A stretch of 64,000 bases of DNA. Source: Pseudanabaena sp. ABRG5-3. Lineage in GTDB: Bacteria; Cyanobacteriota; Cyanobacteriia; Pseudanabaenales; Pseudanabaenaceae. The stretch covers positions 2,542,001-2,606,000 of the forward strand of contig NZ_AP017560.1 in the NCBI RefSeq assembly GCF_003967015.1. Reading direction: 5' to 3'. A program made the position numbers and the translations under genes. Below, in pieces: positions 8,470-16,978 of the stretch; position 1 is the stretch's first letter, and the number at the start of each line of letters is the position of its first letter. The notes below the pieces were generated by a model, which was not told the DNA's origin, did no database searches, and was given only the letters and a program-made list of their open reading frames with translations.

Positions 8470-10671
8470 ATGAAATATCTAAAAATTCTCAATAGTAAGG
8501 TTAGGATGGCAAAAGCCAACCCCAAAGCTCCGTGGGCAACGACCACAAACCGTGCTGCTAATCACGCAGAAAAATATCTGCGCTGGTTCGTCGATTTTTG
8601 TCCATCGGCGATCGCGATGTTTGACTGCAATCTCAACTATGTCCTCGTCAGTCAACCTTGGGTAAAAATGCTGGGGATACCACGTCTCAAGCTAATTGGT
8701 ACAAATATTTATGAATCCTTGCCCGTTGCGTTAAGTCATCGCCAAGGTTTAGAACGCTGTCTGCTCGGTGGACAGATGCACTATTCGGCTGAGGTTAGGA
8801 TTGCGGTTCGTGGTGAGCTAGCCAATAACTTTCAGCTAGCAGTACAACCTTGGTATACCGATGATGGTTCTGCTGGCGGCATTATTATTGCTAGTTATGC
8901 GATTGATCGCCAGTCCGAAGTTCTTGAACAGCGATTACAAGAGGAAATTGCTGAGCGGCAATATTTTGAAGATGCCTTTACCAAAATTGGGACAGCTCTT
9001 GAAAGTACTAACGATGCGATTTGCATTACAGATAGTACAGGACAGCCGATTTATATCAATTCCGCTTTTAGTGATTTGTTTGCCTATAGTTTGTCGGTAT
9101 TGCAGAAACCCAACCAGTTTGCCGATTTATTTACCGAAATCCAATTATTTCAAGCCATTCATGCAGCCGTGAACTATGGTGGTACTTGGGCGGGAGAATT
9201 GGAACTGCGCGATCGTGATCGCAAGCATATTCCCATTAGTTTAAGGGTCAATCCTGTCAAAAGCCCTAATGGCTCAGTAATTGGTATGACCTATGTTTGT
9301 ACCAATATTAGCGATCGCAAAGCTGCGGAAGCGGAGATTAACAAAAGCTTTGCGGCATTAGGAGCCACCCTTGAGGCAACTGCAGATAGCATCTTAGTAC
9401 TTGATGCGATCGGTAATATTATTATTTGCAATCAAAAATTTGTTGATTTGTGGCGCATTCCCAGTCACATTTTCACATCCGATGATGCCCATATTCTGCA
9501 ATATGTCACCGAACGAATTCAATCTTCCCAATATCTCCATAATTTTGGCAAGCACCTGAGTAGTGACCAAAATAGTTTTGAAATCGTTGAGCTAGAAGAT
9601 GGCAGAACCTTAGAATGTTATTCACAACCCCAAAACATTCTCAATAGTTGTGCGGGCAGGGTATGGAGTCTACGCGATATCACTGAACGTCTAGCAGCAG
9701 AAGCGATAGTACGAGCCTCTGAGGAGAAATATCGCCTTCAAGCAGAAAAGCTAGAATCTGCTCTCCAGAATCTCAAGAATACGCAAGCCCAACTGATCCA
9801 AGCTGAGAAAATGTCAGGATTAGGACAACTAGTAGCGGGAATTGCCCATGAGATCAATAATCCTGTCAATTTCATTTATGGCAACCTCACCTATGCTGAT
9901 AACTACACTCAGGATCTGCTGAGCTTGATTGAAACATATCGTAGTCAATATCCCCATCCTAATCAGGTAATTCAAGACAAGTTAGAAGCGATTGATATTG
10001 ATTTTCTTGTTACTGACTTTGTGAAGTTGATTAGTTCGATTAAGGTTGGTGCAGAAAGGATTCAGCAGATCGTTACATCCCTGAATAAGTTTTCTCGTAG
10101 TGATGAAGCTGGCTGTAAGTATGTCGATATTCATGAGGGAATTGATAGCACTTTGATGATTTTACAAAGTCGATTCAAGGCAAATTCGCATCGTCCTGAA
10201 ATTATAGTTAAAAAGCATTATGGTGACTTGCCTGAAATTTACTGCTATGCAGGACAGCTCAATCAAGTCTTTATGAATCTATTAACTAATGCGATCGATG
10301 CCCTTGAGGAAGACAATCAGGCAAATGGAAATTGGCAAGTTATGGATGATAAACCACAATGGATTAGACAAGATGGTAAGGTTTCCATAATTTCTATTAC
10401 AACGGAAGTTCAAGATGATGATCAGTCTGGCGATCGCCTAATTGTTAAAATTGCCGATAATGGTAAGGGCATTCCCCCAGAACTACGCCATCGTTTATTT
10501 GATTTGTTTTTTACGACTAAACCTGTAGGTAAGGGCACAGGGTTAGGGCTATCCCTTGCCTATCAAATTGTTACAGAAAATCACGGTGGTCAATTGTCCT
10601 TCAATTCCGAAATTGGTAAGGGGACAGAATTTGTCATTGAGATTCCGTTAAAACAACCAAAAGCCATATAG
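8470..10671 (+). CDS. PAS-domain sensor histidine kinase
   Basis: The 733-residue protein has no membrane helices. Three PAS domains lie at about residues 40-140, 165-285 and 295-415, and the second ends in the usual ISDRKAAE. A coiled linker leads to HisKA with the phospho-accepting His near 460 (GIAHEINNP) and HATPase_c with LLTNAID near 605, ADNGKGIPPE near 665 and GKGTGLGLS near 690. There is no receiver domain, so an unlinked regulator must be the partner. A second in-frame ATG at 8506 follows a TAAGGTTAGG ribosome-binding-like stretch and may be the true start (721 residues). The stop TAG lies inside the left end of a repeat element (10667-10747). Confidence 0.88.
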   Translation: MKYLKILNSKVRMAKANPKAPWATTTNRAANHAEKYLRWFVDFCPSAIAMFDCNLNYVLVSQPWVKMLGIPRLKLIGTNIYESLPVALSHRQGLERCLLGGQMHYSAEVRIAVRGELANNFQLAVQPWYTDDGSAGGIIIASYAIDRQSEVLEQRLQEEIAERQYFEDAFTKIGTALESTNDAICITDSTGQPIYINSAFSDLFAYSLSVLQKPNQFADLFTEIQLFQAIHAAVNYGGTWAGELELRDRDRKHIPISLRVNPVKSPNGSVIGMTYVCTNISDRKAAEAEINKSFAALGATLEATADSILVLDAIGNIIICNQKFVDLWRIPSHIFTSDDAHILQYVTERIQSSQYLHNFGKHLSSDQNSFEIVELEDGRTLECYSQPQNILNSCAGRVWSLRDITERLAAEAIVRASEEKYRLQAEKLESALQNLKNTQAQLIQAEKMSGLGQLVAGIAHEINNPVNFIYGNLTYADNYTQDLLSLIETYRSQYPHPNQVIQDKLEAIDIDFLVTDFVKLISSIKVGAERIQQIVTSLNKFSRSDEAGCKYVDIHEGIDSTLMILQSRFKANSHRPEIIVKKHYGDLPEIYCYAGQLNQVFMNLLTNAIDALEEDNQANGNWQVMDDKPQWIRQDGKVSIISITTEVQDDDQSGDRLIVKIADNGKGIPPELRHRLFDLFFTTKPVGKGTGLGLSLAYQIVTENHGGQLSFNSEIGKGTEFVIEIPLKQPKAI

Positions 10672-10747
10672 CGTTTGTGGAAGCGCTCCCCTTCGGGGAG
10701 CGCTTCCACAAACCCCAAAAATCTACAAATGATTTAGGACTGCTATA
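10667..10747. repeat. MITE-like palindromic element (family A, copy 2)
   Basis: The core has a perfect 18-bp stem (10674-10691 with 10695-10712, loop TTC). The right half, ending ATTTAGGACTGCTATA, matches copy 1 at 240-325. The left end starts TATAGC and provides the TAG stop of the kinase at 10669-10671. Confidence 0.75.
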
Positions 10748-10783
10748 GAATAAATAACTGGCATTAGCCAGTTATTTATTCTA
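10746..10783 (+). terminator. Perfect hairpin between kinase and DUF3598 gene
   Basis: TAGAATAAATAACTGG and CCAGTTATTTATTCTA form a 16-bp stem around CATTAG. It is AT-rich and lacks a strong T-run, so it is a possible weak terminator. It starts directly at the right end of the preceding repeat element. Confidence 0.5.
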
Positions 10784-10796
10784 TGTTTAAAAAATT

Positions 10797-11627
10797 ATGC
10801 GATCGCAATGGGAATGTTTACTTCAAAATCTTGGCTGTTGGCAAGGTTCTTTTGCGCGACTATCACCACAGGGCGAAATATTAGAAGATATTCCCAGTGA
10901 AACTAGTTTAGAACTGAAGGAAGATCAGCAAACAATACGTCAAGTCGTGCGTCGCTTTTATGATGGTCAGCCACAGGACCTAGTGTTGGAATATCGCACC
11001 TTAAATAAAAGCATAATTCTATTTGAAAATGGAGCTTTCTCTCAGGGAGCGATTCAGTTTTCTCCAGTTGCGGAATTTGGGGCAGAGTTGGGTTTAATCT
11101 ATGGCGATCGCCGTTTACGCATAATTCCTCTGTATGACAAAACTAGTAAATTGGAAGGGTTCACACTGATTCGTGAACATTTGCCCCATAGCAAAACACC
11201 ATCACGTCCACCCTTAACTCTTGATGCTTTGTTGGGCAAGTGGGAAGGTGAAGCAGTTAGCCTTTCTCCCGATTGGTTAACACCAGAAGTAGCACCAACA
11301 GTAACAGAATGGCGACGTGATGGCGATCGCGCAATTATGTCTTTGCAAATGCCCACAATAGCAGGTACACAGACAATTACTTCGGTTGCTCACATCGATT
11401 CTCACAATCCGCAGATTTTAAGATTTGAGCAAAATCAGATTCAGACCTTGTTTTTACCCGATGGAGCTTCTGTAACTTGTCCTGAAACAATCATTTCGCG
11501 TCAGCCATTTCGCTTATCTATCTCTTGGTTACTCGAACCAAACCTCCATCAACGGCTGATTCGTACCTATAATCAGCAAGGTGGATGGGAAAATTTGACA
11601 TTAGTGACTGAGCGCAAAGTGGGGTAG
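10797..11627 (+). CDS. DUF3598 family protein (lipocalin-like)
   Basis: The 276-residue protein starts MRSQWECLLQNLGCWQGSF, the recognisable start of the cyanobacterial DUF3598 family. Two related beta-rich halves follow; the second begins near residue 140 with LDALLGKWEGEA. Known relatives are predicted lipocalin/CpeS-fold proteins, but no reaction is established that I can name. There is no signal peptide. The gene stands between the PAS kinase and a DUF4436 gene on the same strand. HIP1 sites show host-like composition. Confidence 0.8.
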   Translation: MRSQWECLLQNLGCWQGSFARLSPQGEILEDIPSETSLELKEDQQTIRQVVRRFYDGQPQDLVLEYRTLNKSIILFENGAFSQGAIQFSPVAEFGAELGLIYGDRRLRIIPLYDKTSKLEGFTLIREHLPHSKTPSRPPLTLDALLGKWEGEAVSLSPDWLTPEVAPTVTEWRRDGDRAIMSLQMPTIAGTQTITSVAHIDSHNPQILRFEQNQIQTLFLPDGASVTCPETIISRQPFRLSISWLLEPNLHQRLIRTYNQQGGWENLTLVTERKVG

Positions 11628-11689
11628 TCTGATATTAATTTACCCAGACATCCACTAGCCAATCACGCATAATATCTAAATGAAATAAC

Positions 11690-12577
11690 ATGGCAGATAC
11701 CACTCGCAAGCTTCTTATTAAGCGCATTGTCATTATTCTGATCTTTTTAGCGCTATTTATTGGTGCATTTTCAGGAGCATTATACTTCTATCAAAATGAT
11801 CGTACTCAGAAATCAGCAGACTTCACATTTGGCGATGACAAAGAGCCAAATCGGATGGAAGTTGCGGTCACTTTATTAGGAATTGATCCAGTTAAAGGTG
11901 AACTAAATCTTCGCTTTGCATCTTTGCCAGAGGGGACATATGCTGCGAAAGAAGGTCGTCTCAGCAAGGATTTGAAATTTTTTACAGGAATTGAATCTGG
12001 TAAAGCTGAAGTTACTCTAGAGAAAAATCGTATTCCTGATCCCGTAACTGGTTCAATATCTATAGCCAAGGGTAAGGTGAGCGATTATCCTTTTGATACA
12101 CATAGTTCTGATTTCTATCTGTTTTTCTCTAATCCTAAGGATGGGAAAGAAGAGATTCCGATGGCAGTCCATTTCTATGGTGCGATCGCAGGCTATAACG
12201 TTGATGCTGATTATATTCCTAAAACTGAATTTGAATCTTCAGATAGCTATATTGGCTTGCGTGTCAATGTATCGCGATCGGTCATCACCAAGTCTTTCTC
12301 CATTTTCTTAATGTTTGCCATGTGGTTGATTGGTTTAGTAGTCTTTATCATGACGATGGTAGTAGCTTTGCAACCGCGCCCCATTGAATTTGGGATGTTT
12401 ACCCTCATAGCAGGTATGTTATTTGCTCTGCCTGCGGTACGCAATCTCCAGCCTAATGCCCCTCCCCTTGGTGGTTTAAGCGATTTTCTATCATTTTTCT
12501 GGGCTGAGTCATTAGTCGCCGTTTCACTACCAATTCTATTCTTCACTTGGCTAACACGCTATAAAAAGCCTAGCTAG
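11690..12577 (+). CDS. DUF4436 family membrane protein
   Basis: The 295-residue protein has one N-terminal membrane helix (residues 12-33) and a non-cytoplasmic beta-rich part to about 195. This holds DYPFDTHSSDFYLFF, reminiscent of the YPFDxH motif seen in ligand-channel-like and DUF4436 proteins. Three more helices follow at about 203-228, 233-250 and 265-288. Function is unknown. DUF4436 is best known to me from actinobacteria, and here it sits among cyanobacterial genes. It lies 62 bases downstream of the DUF3598 gene on the same strand. Confidence 0.75.
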   Translation: MADTTRKLLIKRIVIILIFLALFIGAFSGALYFYQNDRTQKSADFTFGDDKEPNRMEVAVTLLGIDPVKGELNLRFASLPEGTYAAKEGRLSKDLKFFTGIESGKAEVTLEKNRIPDPVTGSISIAKGKVSDYPFDTHSSDFYLFFSNPKDGKEEIPMAVHFYGAIAGYNVDADYIPKTEFESSDSYIGLRVNVSRSVITKSFSIFLMFAMWLIGLVVFIMTMVVALQPRPIEFGMFTLIAGMLFALPAVRNLQPNAPPLGGLSDFLSFFWAESLVAVSLPILFFTWLTRYKKPS

Positions 12578-12613
12578 TTCTAACCTACAGCAATTTCTGA
12601 CCAAACGAACCAC

Positions 12614-12663
12614 AAGAAAAATATTGAAAACTTTGCTTTGCGAAGTTTTCAATATTTTTCTTG
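12614..12663 (+). terminator. Strong hairpin after the DUF4436 gene
   Basis: AAGAAAAATATTGAAAACTT and AAGTTTTCAATATTTTTCTT form a 20-bp perfect stem around a short loop. The outer flanks pair further (CCAAAC with TTTGG). It is a probable terminator, 37 bases past the DUF4436 stop. Confidence 0.65.
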
Positions 12664-12697
12664 GTTTGGTTTTGAGCGCAAAGCGCCGCATATTAAA

Positions 12698-12721
12698 TAA
12701 GGCTTGCTTGGCAAGCCTTAT
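12698..12721 (+). repeat. Small hairpin upstream of the APH/AAA gene
   Basis: TAAGGCTTG and CAAGCCTTA pair around CTTGG. It lies 30 bases before the preferred start codon of the next gene, so it may affect its leader. No known regulator or riboswitch is recognised. Confidence 0.45.
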
Positions 12722-12751
12722 ATTATTTACACACCCATTCGCAATTTATCT

Positions 12752-14254
12752 ATGTCTTTACCGCCAGTTATCGAGCAGATGCTCTCGCCTGAGTTTTACG
12801 ATCATCCTGTCACCGAGCCAATCCAGCTTTTACAAACCCATATTTCCTTTGTATTACTCACAGGAAACTATGCCTATAAGGTCAAGAAGCCGATGAATTT
12901 TGGGTTCTTAGATTTTTCCACCTTAGAAAAGCGCAAATATTTCTGTGAGGAAGAACTACGGCTCAATCGTCGGCTTGCTCCTGAGCTTTATCTTTCTATT
13001 CTACCCATTGTCGAAACTGATGGCAAATATCGCTTTGATCAAACTGGTAAAGGAACACCTGTGGAATATGCGATCGCGATGCCAGAGTTCTCACAAGAAG
13101 ATTTGTTAATTGAGATGTTTGCATCGGGGCGTTTGACGGCTGACCATGTAAAACAAATTGGTGAGCAACTAGCAGCATTTCATCAACAGGCGGCGACTAA
13201 TGACCATATCAATACTTTTGGGACAGCCGAGGCAGTGCGGGCCGTAGCCAATGACAACTATGCTTCTACGGAGAAATATGTTGGGCTTGCTCAAACTGAG
13301 GAGCAACTAGCTCAAACCCGTGCCTATACTGAAAAATTCTTTGCGGAAAATGCTCCCTTATTTAGCGATCGCATTGCTAAGGGCAAAGTGCGCGAATGTC
13401 ATGGCGATGTCCATTTAAAAAATATTTGTCTCTATCAGGACAAAATCCAGATTTTTGATTGTATCGAATTTAATGAGCCATTCCGTAATAGTGATGTACT
13501 CTACGATGCTGCTTTCCTATTAATGGATTTACAATTTCGCGGTAGAAGGGATCTCGCCAATATTTTCCTAAATACCTATTTGGAACAAACGGGTGATTAT
13601 GAAGGAACAGTGCTGTTACCTCTGCAATTGAGTATGCGAGCCTATATTCGCGCCAAAGTGACATCCTTCCTCCTCGATGATCCAAACATTCCTGCGGATG
13701 TCAAAGCGAATGCTCAAACGGAAGCATCGGCATATTACAAACTAGCTTGGGAATATACGCAACCCAAACAGGGCAAGGTGATCATCATGTCGGGTGTATC
13801 GGGTTCTGGCAAAAGCACTACCGCCAAAGCGATCGCCTCTGAGCAAGATGCTATTTATCTGCGATCGGATGCCATTCGTAAGCAAATTGCGGGAATTGGC
13901 TTAATGGAGCGTGGCAGTGATGACATTTACACTCCAGAAATGACTGCGAAAACCTATGGCAGATTAGCGGAGTTAGGCGCATTGCTAGCTAGCAAAGGTT
14001 TCACCGTAATTCTTGATGCCAAATACGATCGCATTAGTTTACGCAGTCAAGCGATCGCTGCTGCCCAAGCTCAAAATATCCCTGTAGAAATCATTTACTG
14101 CACTGCACCTGTGGAGGTTTTGGAGCAACGTTTACGCGATCGGGCTGCTGCAAATAATGACATCGCTGATGCCACAGTCGAGCTATTGGCTAGTCAGCAA
14201 GCTGCCTTTGAAGACTTCACGGCTGAGGAGTTTATCTTAGTGAAGAAAATCTAG
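12752..14254 (+). CDS. Two-domain APH-like kinase / AAA (zeta/gluconokinase-like) protein
   Basis: The preferred start is ATG 12752 (MSLPPVIEQM, 500 residues); an upstream frame extension from 12704 would run through a hairpin. The N-terminal 330 residues resemble aminoglycoside-phosphotransferase-like kinases (COG2187-like) with Brenner's motif CHGDVHLKNIC and IFDCIEFNEPFR. The C-terminal 165 residues form a P-loop kinase with MSGVSGSGKSTTAKAIA and LRSDAIRKQI (COG0645-like). This fusion is widespread in bacteria and its substrate is not established to my knowledge. Both active-site motifs look intact. It is the last gene before a repeat block and the unusual ATPase module. Confidence 0.8.
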   Translation: MSLPPVIEQMLSPEFYDHPVTEPIQLLQTHISFVLLTGNYAYKVKKPMNFGFLDFSTLEKRKYFCEEELRLNRRLAPELYLSILPIVETDGKYRFDQTGKGTPVEYAIAMPEFSQEDLLIEMFASGRLTADHVKQIGEQLAAFHQQAATNDHINTFGTAEAVRAVANDNYASTEKYVGLAQTEEQLAQTRAYTEKFFAENAPLFSDRIAKGKVRECHGDVHLKNICLYQDKIQIFDCIEFNEPFRNSDVLYDAAFLLMDLQFRGRRDLANIFLNTYLEQTGDYEGTVLLPLQLSMRAYIRAKVTSFLLDDPNIPADVKANAQTEASAYYKLAWEYTQPKQGKVIIMSGVSGSGKSTTAKAIASEQDAIYLRSDAIRKQIAGIGLMERGSDDIYTPEMTAKTYGRLAELGALLASKGFTVILDAKYDRISLRSQAIAAAQAQNIPVEIIYCTAPVEVLEQRLRDRAAANNDIADATVELLASQQAAFEDFTAEEFILVKKI

Positions 14255-14284
14255 TTACGTTCACACAATTAAGATGTATAAGCT

Positions 14285-14465
14285 GTAGGGGCGTAGCATT
14301 CCCACCACAATCCAGAATTCTTTAGATCATCTGAATTTGGGAATGCTACGCCCAAAACTCACAATGCAGGGACAATTTTTCTGTGAAAGCTTAGAGGGCG
14401 TAGCATTTATGGATCGAGGTTGCTGTGGTAAGTTTAAAATTGTGGCGCAAATGCTACGCCCCTAC
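14285..14465. repeat. Nested inverted-repeat element (GGGCGTAGCATT type)
   Basis: The outer ends GTAGGGGCGTAGCATT and AATGCTACGCCCCTAC are perfectly complementary. Inside lie GGGAATGCTACGCCC and AGGGCGTAGCATTT, so the element is made of two hairpins that can also pair end to end. It separates the APH/AAA gene from the ATPase module. Confidence 0.7.
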
Positions 14466-14517
14466 CGACGCAATTAATCCTCTAATATATAAACACTAAC
14501 CTTTCATTAAAAATGTT

Positions 14518-15759
14518 ATGTCCGATCGCCTGAAATTTTTCCGCAGGCTGATGTCAGCTTTTGAAGGTACTTCTAATCCTCAACGCGCTGTTGAGCGAGG
14601 ATTTTACGTCAATCTGCCAAATAATCCTGTAGGAGTTATTACTGGTAAAATTGCTCTACGACCTTCTTCAGTACATTTGTTATTTGGTGGTATTGGTTCG
14701 GGAAAAACAACGCAGTTACTATTAACACAACAGGCTTTAAATGAATTGGAAGACATCAAAGCTATTTACGTTGATGTTAGTCTTGTTACCGACATTTCCG
14801 ATCTTCAGTCTGGAGCTTTAATAGTGATCGCTGGACTTGAATTGATAACTATCTTGGGTGACATTGAGGAAAGTAAATTAAAAAGCAGCAAAAAGATAAT
14901 TGAAAATGCGGCTTATGGTTACAGCGAGACAAAAACTCTTCCATCTTTGAACGAAAGCCTTAATGCCTCCTCTTTAGCTATATTGCAAGCGATATCTTCT
15001 TCTCCAAGAAAAATAGTTACAAATCATAAAGGATTACTCTCTACTGAAAAGCAGGAAAATAAAGATCTAGTTTTACAAGCTTTTTCTAACTTATGTAAGG
15101 CTGTTCAAGAGAAACTAGGACGAGAAATTATTTTTCTTTTTGATGGCTTAGATCGATTGAGTGACTCGCAAATTTTTATTGACTCTGCCTTAAATGACAT
15201 AGTTGAAATTAAAAATGCTGGGATTGGTTCGGTTTTAGTTGGATCTGTTGTAACGATTTATAAGAAGAGAGAAAATATTACAAGTTTCGATAGTTCATCC
15301 TACTACTTGTCCTATCTTGATGTTTTTGAAAGTGTTGAAGTACAGGATTTCTTTGCAGATGTCATAAAAGTGAGAGATGTTGAAAATCTTATTAACCCAG
15401 ATGTAAGACAATTTTTGACCTTCAAATCTGGTGGAGTCCTACGAGATTTGATGTCTCTTAGCCAAGCTTCAATTGAGGAGGCATACATGGATGGTTCAGA
15501 TAAGATTACAGAAAAACACGCAAACCAAGCAGCTTTATCTCTAGCACGGTCAAAAATAATTGGATTAACAGAATCTAATGTAAATATTCTTCGGCAAGTC
15601 CTGACTGGAGAAAATTTCTTTCCGCGTACAAGTGAAGATTTTGAACTGTTGCTGACAGGGCATATCTTGGAGTATAGACATCCACGACAACGGTTTGTTG
15701 TTCACCCGATATTAGCTCCAATAATCGAAAATATGGTTGCGAGTGTGGCTAATGGATAA
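14518..15759 (+). CDS. P-loop ATPase, Orc/STAND-like, first gene of an unknown module
   Basis: The 413-residue protein carries Walker A GGIGSGKTT at residues 57-65 and a Walker B-like segment IIFLFDGLDRL near 204-214. A sensor-like region follows (GSVLVGSVVTIY), and an alpha-helical C-terminus with a possible winged helix (LLTGHILEYRHPRQRFVVHP, ending in IIENMV). The layout resembles Orc1/Cdc6- and STAND-type ATPases used as sensors or switches. The start ATG lies at 14518. The next gene overlaps the stop by eight bases. Composition is AT-rich with almost no HIP1 octamers, unlike the Hsp70 gene downstream, suggesting transfer. No closer family is recognised. Confidence 0.65.
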   Translation: MSDRLKFFRRLMSAFEGTSNPQRAVERGFYVNLPNNPVGVITGKIALRPSSVHLLFGGIGSGKTTQLLLTQQALNELEDIKAIYVDVSLVTDISDLQSGALIVIAGLELITILGDIEESKLKSSKKIIENAAYGYSETKTLPSLNESLNASSLAILQAISSSPRKIVTNHKGLLSTEKQENKDLVLQAFSNLCKAVQEKLGREIIFLFDGLDRLSDSQIFIDSALNDIVEIKNAGIGSVLVGSVVTIYKKRENITSFDSSSYYLSYLDVFESVEVQDFFADVIKVRDVENLINPDVRQFLTFKSGGVLRDLMSLSQASIEEAYMDGSDKITEKHANQAALSLARSKIIGLTESNVNILRQVLTGENFFPRTSEDFELLLTGHILEYRHPRQRFVVHPILAPIIENMVASVANG

Positions 15760-16378
15760 TTTATTATCTTTTTTAGATGTTAATAATGAACTATCTTCTA
15801 TAGATGAGTTATTGCAAAAAATTGGAGCGCGCCCAGATGGAAATATCTGGATGGTTCTTGTTGTTGATATTGATGATATGCAATCGATAATTACAGATTT
15901 ACAAGATACTATTGAGATTTTTAGTGAATGTAGTACGGCTACTATATCTGGTAAATCTGGTGCAAGAGCTTTAATTAATGATATTAGCGAAGCCTCAGAA
16001 GAATATTTTTTACTATGGGAATTAGATACTTGGGATAATAACGAATGGAAAATTTTCGATGCTTTGAGAAGTCGGTTAGATAAAGGTAATAAAGGAGGAT
16101 TAATTGTAATTTCTGAGCAAGCTAATAATTTAATGATACATAATGCCCCTAATTTTGTGAGTTGGTTAGGTGCAAGAATATATTACTTACAAAAAGATGC
16201 AGAAATACTGAGTGACGAAGAATGCGATCGCCGCCTAGCGGCACTACAAGAATGGACAGGTAAAACTAATGACGATGTAATTGCTTTAGCGGAAAATCGT
16301 CAGCTTCCAACCGATCCAGAATATGGGGAGTGGCTAATTTTACTTAATCGAGGTGACTTGCTTGAGCGACAAAAATAA
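15752..16378 (+). CDS. Unknown protein, second gene of the ATPase module
   Basis: The start is ATG 15752, which overlaps the ATPase stop as ATGGATAA; a TTG five codons earlier is less likely. The product has 208 residues. It has an acidic, alpha/beta-like organisation: a hydrophobic strand MVLVVDIDD near residue 30, FLLWELDTWD near 84 and GGLIVISEQANNL near 114. No Walker A is visible. The spacing resembles a P-loop-type fold without its phosphate loop, but that is speculation. The C-terminal third (from DEECDRRLAALQEWTG) is helical. Tight coupling to the ATPase implies a joint function. Confidence 0.6.
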   Translation: MDNLLSFLDVNNELSSIDELLQKIGARPDGNIWMVLVVDIDDMQSIITDLQDTIEIFSECSTATISGKSGARALINDISEASEEYFLLWELDTWDNNEWKIFDALRSRLDKGNKGGLIVISEQANNLMIHNAPNFVSWLGARIYYLQKDAEILSDEECDRRLAALQEWTGKTNDDVIALAENRQLPTDPEYGEWLILLNRGDLLERQK

Positions 16379-16940
16379 TTGGCAAAAAATCTGTGCAGAT
16401 GTTCAAGAGCGTTCTCTCAACAACACATACCTTGAAGTAAACAATGCAACTTCTTTGTGGGCAGCGATTTTAAAATGCTTAACAACTGCCAGTGATGAAA
16501 AGATTTTAAATGCCAAGCAAGATGAAATTCGTAAGTTGCTTAAAAAAGGTGCATCATCTCAAATCAGCAAAAAAGGCTATGCAGAAATTATGGGTGGAGG
16601 AAAAAATTTCAAGCGCACTCAGAATATACCTCATTTCAAGCTTCACAATGGTTGCTGGTTTGATTTCGCAATCACTATAGATGAAACTTGCAAACCTGCT
16701 CAAATTATAGGATTTGATTTTGAAATAAGGTTTCCTCAAAAAGAAGGAGAAACTCAAGTTCCATTTTTAAGAATCGATCTTAATCTGCCAGAGCATAACA
16801 ACGATGAGCGAAATATACGTTTTCATCTCCATCCCAGCAACGACGACATCATGATTCATAGCCCACCCATGTCACCCCTCGAAATTCTCCATATGTTTCT
16901 ATATGGCATGAATATTCGTGACAAGCCTCGTGCGTCCTGA
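16362..16940 (+). CDS. Unknown protein, third gene of the ATPase module
   Basis: I place the start at TTG 16362, preceded by GAGGTG six bases upstream; GTG 16353 is the alternative. The gene overlaps the previous stop at 16378. The 192-residue product has an N-terminal helical half with lysines (DEIRKLLKKGASSQISKKGY) and a C-terminal beta-rich domain from about residue 85 (FDFAITID...GFDFEIRF...FLRIDLN). It ends in RFHLHPSNDDIMIHSPPM and SPLEILHMFLYG. The HP-x-x-D segment and the closing SPLEIL are distinctive but I cannot name the family. There are no membrane helices. It is followed 38 bases later by an Hsp70-like gene. Confidence 0.6.
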   Translation: MSDKNNWQKICADVQERSLNNTYLEVNNATSLWAAILKCLTTASDEKILNAKQDEIRKLLKKGASSQISKKGYAEIMGGGKNFKRTQNIPHFKLHNGCWFDFAITIDETCKPAQIIGFDFEIRFPQKEGETQVPFLRIDLNLPEHNNDERNIRFHLHPSNDDIMIHSPPMSPLEILHMFLYGMNIRDKPRAS

Positions 16941-16978
16941 AGTTTGCTATGATTTACGCCTCGCCATTTTAGAAGCCT

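Noticed and set aside
12704-12751. Upstream start for the APH/AAA gene
   Set aside because: The extension runs through a hairpin and adds residues without family resemblance; ATG 12752 fits better.
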